Positions 60,527-64,000 of a DNA stretch of 64,000 nucleotides are shown in pieces. The notes below the pieces were generated by a model, which saw nothing but the letters and a program-made list of their open reading frames with translations, did no database searches and was not told the DNA's origin. The position numbers were made by a program, and so were the translations under genes. This stretch comes from Pseudarthrobacter sp. IC2-21. GTDB lineage: Bacteria; Actinomycetota; Actinomycetes; Actinomycetales; Micrococcaceae. The stretch is taken from contig NZ_CP139145.1 of NCBI RefSeq assembly GCF_034048115.1, positions 1,240,001-1,304,000 on the forward strand, given 5' to 3'. Position 1 is the stretch's first letter. The number at the start of each line of letters is the position of its first letter.

Positions 60527-61432
60527 ATGTGCAATCCGCTGATTCCCGCCGCCTACCGCGCCGCCGCGGCCGACACTCCGGCCGGTTCCGCCCAGCAGAA
60601 ACGCCCGGACTATCCGCCGGCACCGGAACCTCTCCCGGTCCCGGTGATGGACAACCACACACACTTCGGTTTTCCCGACGGCGAGAGCCCGGTGGCCATT
60701 GCCGCGGCCTTGGACGCGGCCGAGACCGTGGGGGTGCAGGGTGCCATCCAAGTGGGCACGGACCTTGAATCATCCAGGTTCACCGTCCAGGCTGTTGACT
60801 CGGACAGCCGGTTGCTGGGGGCGGTGGCCCTCCACCCCAACGATGCCCCCGACTATGCCGGGCGCGGTGAGCTGGAGGAAGCGCTGGCGGAGATTGAACG
60901 GTTGGCGGCGCATCCCCGGATCCGGGCCATTGGAGAGACCGGCCTTGATTTCTTCCGCACGGAGGGGGAGGGCCTGGCCCATCAGCGCTATTCGTTCCGC
61001 CGGCACATCGACATTGCCAAGCGGCTGAACCTGACCCTGCAGATCCATGACCGGGACGCGCATCACGACGTCGTCCAGGTGCTTCGGGAGGAGGGGGCCC
61101 CGGAGCGGGTGGTGTTCCACTGCTTCTCCGGCGATGAGGAGCTTGCCAGGATCTGCAATGAGGCGGGCTGGTACATGTCCTTCGCGGGAACACTGACATT
61201 CAAGAACGCCGCCAATCTTCGGGCCGCACTCGCCGTGGCGGACCCGGACCTGGTCCTGGTGGAAACCGACGCTCCGTTCCTCACCCCGCACCCGCACCGG
61301 GGCCGTCCGAACGCCAGTTACATGGTGCCCTACACCGTCCGGGCCATGGCCGACTTGACAGGAACGGACCTCGCCGGGCTCTGCGGGACGATCGCCCAAA
61401 ATACCGTGCGCGCGTACGGTTCCTGGGCCTGA
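60527..61432 (+). CDS. tatD: TatD family hydrolase
   Basis: 301 residues of the metal-dependent TatD DNase family. The ~40 N-terminal residues are Pro/Ala-rich; the barrel starts at 'VMDNHTHFGFPDG' (the HxH metal site) and continues with 'ALHPNDAPDY', 'GETGLDFFRTEGEG', 'TLQIHDRDAH', 'VVFHCFSGDEEL' and 'VLVETDAPFLTPHPHRG'. The enzyme is a 3'-5' exonuclease acting in DNA repair or tRNA/D-aminoacyl quality control in various lineages. Its position before rpf and rsmA matches Rv1008. Confidence 0.95.
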   Translation: MCNPLIPAAYRAAAADTPAGSAQQKRPDYPPAPEPLPVPVMDNHTHFGFPDGESPVAIAAALDAAETVGVQGAIQVGTDLESSRFTVQAVDSDSRLLGAVALHPNDAPDYAGRGELEEALAEIERLAAHPRIRAIGETGLDFFRTEGEGLAHQRYSFRRHIDIAKRLNLTLQIHDRDAHHDVVQVLREEGAPERVVFHCFSGDEELARICNEAGWYMSFAGTLTFKNAANLRAALAVADPDLVLVETDAPFLTPHPHRGRPNASYMVPYTVRAMADLTGTDLAGLCGTIAQNTVRAYGSWA

Positions 61433-61713
61433 CGGGCTCCCTTCCACGGCGTCTGTCGAGCATACTAAGTATGCTAATTTCTTGGTCGCTTTATAACGCT
61501 ACGGTTACAGTGGAAAATTATTAGCCGGGGTCGGGGAAGGCCTACGGATAATTTCACTTCACTCGCAGAAGACCAGGCAAGCCACCGATGCTGCCTGTCC
61601 TCAGAGAAAAGTGTGGCGGCGCATCGATGCCCGGAGCTGTCCCTTGGGGCCTGCGCCGGCTATTTCACTGCGTTTTTCCCCGTGCCCGGACGGATCAAAA
61701 GTTATGGGCAATC
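61433..61713. other. 281-nt upstream region of the rpf gene
   Basis: It contains a perfect 17-bp palindrome (61459-61475), a candidate promoter TTGGTC-N18-TACAGT (61482-61511) and locally AT-rich DNA unusual for this genome. No riboswitch consensus was recognised. Confidence 0.5.
61459..61475. promoter_or_regulatory. Perfect 8-1-8 palindrome upstream of rpf
   Basis: AGCATACT-A-AGTATGCT, just upstream of the candidate -35. It shares the 8-1-8 geometry of the site at 4861 but not its sequence. A repressor operator is the likely use. Confidence 0.55.
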
Positions 61714-62874
61714 GTGGTCAAGCTCTTCACAACGGACGGCAAGTTCAGTTTCATCAAAATCGGCACCCAACTTGTGGTGCTCTGCGCGCTGGTGGCAGGC
61801 CTCGTGGCCTTCGTCGGAAATAACAAAACCGTTACCCTCAATGTCGACGGAAAAGTGACTTCGGTCCAGTCCTTCGGCGGCACGGTTGGCCAGGTAGTGA
61901 AAAGCGCAAACGTGGAATTGAAGCCGTCCGACCGCGTCTCGCCCTCGGCGGACGTCAAAGTGGAGAACGGCACGGTCATCAACGTCAACATGGCCAAGGC
62001 CGTGAAGGTCAGCCTGGATGGTGCGGAGAAGACCGTCAGCACCACGGCGCCGGACGTGGCCGGCTTGGTCACCGAGCTCGGCGTGGCAAACGCCTCCTCG
62101 GTTTCCGCCCCGAAGGGTGCCCAGCTTGCGGTTGCGGGTTCCTTCGTTTCAATTTCGACGCCGAAGAACGTCAGCGTTGTTGCCGACGGCAAGGTCGCCA
62201 CGGCCACCACGACGGCGGGAACCGTCGCCCAGGTGCTCGAAGACGCAGGCATCACCCTCGGCGTCGACGACCGGACGTCCCAGCCCGGCAACGCGCACGT
62301 TGTGAACAACATGGTTGTGAAGGTCTCCCGCGTGGATACCAGCCAGACTGCCGCCACCTCTGAAGAAGTGGCCTTCGACAGCCTGAGCAGCGACAGCCCT
62401 GAGTTGTTCAAGGGCGAGAAAAAGGTCACCCAGGCCGGCGTGCCCGGAAAGGTCGACAGGACCTTCAAGCTGGTCCTCGTGGACGGCCGTGAAGCTTCCC
62501 GGACGCTGGTCTCCGAAGCCGTCTCCGTCCAGCCTGTGACGGAGCAGGTCGCCGTGGGCACCAAGCCGAAGCCGGCCCCCGCTGCACCTGCCGCGGGCAC
62601 CAACACCGGTGCTGCAGCCCCGGCCATGATGAACGAGGCCATGTGGGACAAGATCGCGCAGTGCGAATCCACCGGTAACTGGTCCATTAACTCGGGCAAC
62701 GGCTACTACGGCGGCCTGCAGTTCAACATCCAGACGTGGATCGGCGCCGGTGGCGGGGCATACGCCCCCAACGCCAGCCTGGCCACCAAGGCACAGCAGA
62801 TCGACATCGCCAACAAGGTTTACGCGCAGCGCGGCCTGCAGCCGTGGGGCTGTGGCTGGGCCGCTTCAAGCTAG
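61714..62874 (+). CDS. Resuscitation-promoting factor, RpfB-like
   Basis: 386 residues from GTG 61714. One anchor span (about 17-36, 'FIKIGTQLVVLCALVAGLVA' as landmark) is followed by three DUF348 repeats (~38-210, e.g. 'KVSLDGAEKTVSTTAPDVAG'), a G5 domain (~215-290, 'VTQAGVPGKVDRTFKLVLVD') and the C-terminal Rpf lysozyme-like domain with 'MWDKIAQCESTGNWSINSGN' holding the catalytic Glu, ending 'GLQPWGCGWAASS'. It cleaves peptidoglycan and promotes exit from dormancy. The start is uncertain: the frame is open to 61588, but that part encodes a non-conserved sequence; GTG 61714 has no good ribosome site either. Order tatD-rpf-rsmA-ispE matches Rv1008-Rv1011. Confidence 0.93.
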   Translation: MVKLFTTDGKFSFIKIGTQLVVLCALVAGLVAFVGNNKTVTLNVDGKVTSVQSFGGTVGQVVKSANVELKPSDRVSPSADVKVENGTVINVNMAKAVKVSLDGAEKTVSTTAPDVAGLVTELGVANASSVSAPKGAQLAVAGSFVSISTPKNVSVVADGKVATATTTAGTVAQVLEDAGITLGVDDRTSQPGNAHVVNNMVVKVSRVDTSQTAATSEEVAFDSLSSDSPELFKGEKKVTQAGVPGKVDRTFKLVLVDGREASRTLVSEAVSVQPVTEQVAVGTKPKPAPAAPAAGTNTGAAAPAMMNEAMWDKIAQCESTGNWSINSGNGYYGGLQFNIQTWIGAGGGAYAPNASLATKAQQIDIANKVYAQRGLQPWGCGWAASS

Positions 62875-62948
62875 ACGCCCCGCCAAGCCCTGTGCCGGCG
62901 GCAGCTGACCACAGCCGCCAGGTGCACGGGCCTGCACTCCACGGGCAT

Positions 62949-62987
62949 CAGTGGCCGGCTCCGGGAATTTCCCGGGGCCGGCCACTG
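62949..62987 (+). terminator. Long hairpin after rpf
   Basis: Outer arms CAGTGGCCGGC (62949-62959) and GCCGGCCACTG (62977-62987) with inner CCGGGAA/TTCCCGG. Long GC-rich stem, no T-run; probable terminator of rpf. Confidence 0.7.
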
Positions 62988-63064
62988 CCGTTAACCCGGG
63001 CAGGCGTGAGCCCGCGATGCTGCGGAATCACGACAAAGCGGGCAGCGGGGAAGGGCCGGCGGGA

Positions 63065-63070
63065 TAGGAT
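63065..63070 (+). promoter_or_regulatory. -10 element for a probable leaderless start (rsmA)
   Basis: TAGGAT, 6 nt before GTG 63077; no ribosome site. The long hairpin upstream separates it from rpf transcription. Confidence 0.5.
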
Positions 63071-63076
63071 ACCTAC

Positions 63077-63949
63077 GTGACTGAACCGACTGCCGCCGCG
63101 CCCGCACCCCTCTTCGGCGCTTCCGACATCCGCCGACTGGCAGAGGAAATTGGCATCCGGCCCACCAAAACACTCGGCCAGAACTTCGTCATTGACGGCA
63201 ACACCATCCGCCGCATTGTCTCGGTGGCCAACATCGGGGCGGATGAGACGGTCCTGGAAGTCGGCCCCGGCCTCGGTTCGCTGACGCTCGGCCTGCTGGA
63301 CGCGGCGAAAGCGGTAGTCGCCGTCGAAATTGATCCGGTCCTCGCCGCGAAGCTCCCCGCAACGGTGCGCGCCTGGCGGCCCGGGGCCGCCGACTCATTC
63401 CACCTTGTCCAGGCCGACGCGATGAAGGTCACCTCCCTGCCCGTCGAGCCCACCGCCCTCGTGGCGAACCTTCCGTACAACGTGGCCGTGCCCGTGGTCC
63501 TGCACCTGCTCCAGCACTTCCCGAGCCTGCAGCACGGACTGGTGATGGTCCAGGACGAAGTGGCGGACAGGCTGGCCGCCGGGCCCGGGTCCAAGACCTA
63601 CGGCGTGCCGTCCGTCAAGGCCGCCTGGTACAGCAGCATGCGCAAGGCCGGAGTGATCGGCATGAACGTCTTTTGGCCGGCGCCCAAGATCCACTCCGGC
63701 CTCGTAGCCTTCACCCGCCGGGAACCGCCCGTCACAACGGCCACCCGGCAGCAGGTGTTCGCCGTGATCGATGCCGCCTTTGCCCAGCGCCGCAAAACGC
63801 TCCGGGCGGCCCTGGCAGGCTGGGCCGGCGGCGCTGCGGAAGCCGAGCGCTGCCTGGTGTCCGCAGGCGTGGACCCCACAGCGCGGGGCGAAGTCATCGA
63901 CATCCACGCGTTCGCACGGATTGCCGAAGCCCGGGAGGCGACAGCATGA
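63077..63949 (+). CDS. rsmA: 16S rRNA (adenine(1518)/(1519)-N6)-dimethyltransferase
   Basis: 290 residues (KsgA). It dimethylates two adjacent adenosines near the 3' end of 16S rRNA in late 30S assembly. SAM motifs are '[20 protein letters not shown]' and '[20 protein letters not shown]', and the catalytic NPPY-type motif appears as '[15 protein letters not shown]' (NLPY), usual for KsgA. The terminal helix domain carries '[20 protein letters not shown]'. The end overlaps ispE as ATGA. Confidence 0.96.
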   Translation: MTEPTAAAPAPLFGASDIRRLAEEIGIRPTKTLGQNFVIDGNTIRRIVSVANIGADETVLEVGPGLGSLTLGLLDAAKAVVAVEIDPVLAAKLPATVRAWRPGAADSFHLVQADAMKVTSLPVEPTALVANLPYNVAVPVVLHLLQHFPSLQHGLVMVQDEVADRLAAGPGSKTYGVPSVKAAWYSSMRKAGVIGMNVFWPAPKIHSGLVAFTRREPPVTTATRQQVFAVIDAAFAQRRKTLRAALAGWAGGAAEAERCLVSAGVDPTARGEVIDIHAFARIAEAREATA

Positions 63950-64000
63950 ATGCCCTGGCCGGACGGTTCCCCGCGCGGACGGTCCGGGTGAAGGCGCCCG
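63946..64000 (+). CDS. ispE: 4-diphosphocytidyl-2-C-methyl-D-erythritol kinase, start only (cut by window)
   Basis: The visible peptide is [18 protein letters not shown], ending in the 'VRVKAPGK' substrate-binding start of GHMP kinases of the MEP pathway (only the first residues of that motif are visible). Its 4-nt overlap with rsmA and the known order ksgA-ispE support the identity; the rest of the gene is outside the window. Confidence 0.7.
   Translation, partial: MNALAGRFPARTVRVKAP

Noticed and set aside
61433..61713. c-di-AMP (ydaO-type) riboswitch upstream of rpf
   Set aside because: Some actinobacterial rpf genes have one, but the conserved GGGGAACC, GGGGUGAAUCC and CCGAAUCC blocks are not found here.

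Overview
The window is GC-rich, densely packed chromosome of an actinobacterium, most likely Arthrobacter/Pseudarthrobacter-like (Micrococcaceae; inferred from protein flavour and gene order, not from a search). Supporting genes are mycothiol S-conjugate amidase (mca), a WhiB regulator, an RpfB-type resuscitation-promoting factor, LCP and FemX-type wall enzymes, a protein O-mannosyltransferase, a DUF222/HNH protein and GTG starts. I found no rRNA, tRNA, CRISPR array, prophage or insertion sequence. Nearly everything is core genome.

Layout. 1-4775: branched-chain amino-acid ABC operon livKHMGF (livK cut by the left edge), with a strong intrinsic terminator between livK and livH. 4909-10180: Bax-inhibitor-like membrane protein, aldose epimerase, AI-2E-family permease, threonine ammonia-lyase, active-type rhomboid protease. 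10232-19939: greA, DUF4307, mca, a small membrane protein, an LPG-synthase (MprF-type) protein with a degenerate rhomboid-like N-terminus, a DUF255 thioredoxin-domain protein, hemolysin III and a cis-prenyltransferase. Apart from the MprF-type gene this is the order I recall for Mycobacterium tuberculosis Rv1080c-Rv1086. 20117-30973: a short upstream ORF and PIN-PhoH, a GNAT, an unknown protein, prepilin peptidase, DUF222-HNH, fumC, carbonic anhydrase, DUF4245, glpX and a FemX-like transferase with a repetitive cationic tail.

30983-46325: manA, LCP, purE/purK, gtrA, TIGR03089, whiB, a large membrane glycosyltransferase, DUF5719, a degenerate metallopeptidase-family protein, DUF3499, Trm112 and ahcY. 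This resembles the M. tuberculosis Rv3248c-Rv3277 neighbourhood with manB missing and manA displaced. 46389-64000: L,D-transpeptidase, TIGR01906 protein, acyl-CoA ligase, divergent pmt/rsmI, succinate-semialdehyde dehydrogenase, the moxR-DUF58-tgpA operon, tatD, rpfB-like, rsmA and the start of ispE (cf. Rv1002c-Rv1011).

Common themes are envelope building (LCP, FemX, Ldt, Rpf, PMT, GT2, UppS, LPG synthase), central carbon metabolism (fumC, glpX, manA, gabD) and RNA/ribosome maintenance (rsmI, rsmA, PhoH, greA). The main regulatory observations are: twelve genes with a TAnnnT hexamer 5-7 nt before the start codon and usually no Shine-Dalgarno (leaderless-type promoters); a perfect CRP/GlxR-type site between TIGR03089 and whiB; a 14-bp perfect hairpin over the first usable start codon of the glycosyltransferase; short upstream ORFs before phoH and the MprF-type gene; and several in-frame or intergenic tandem repeats.
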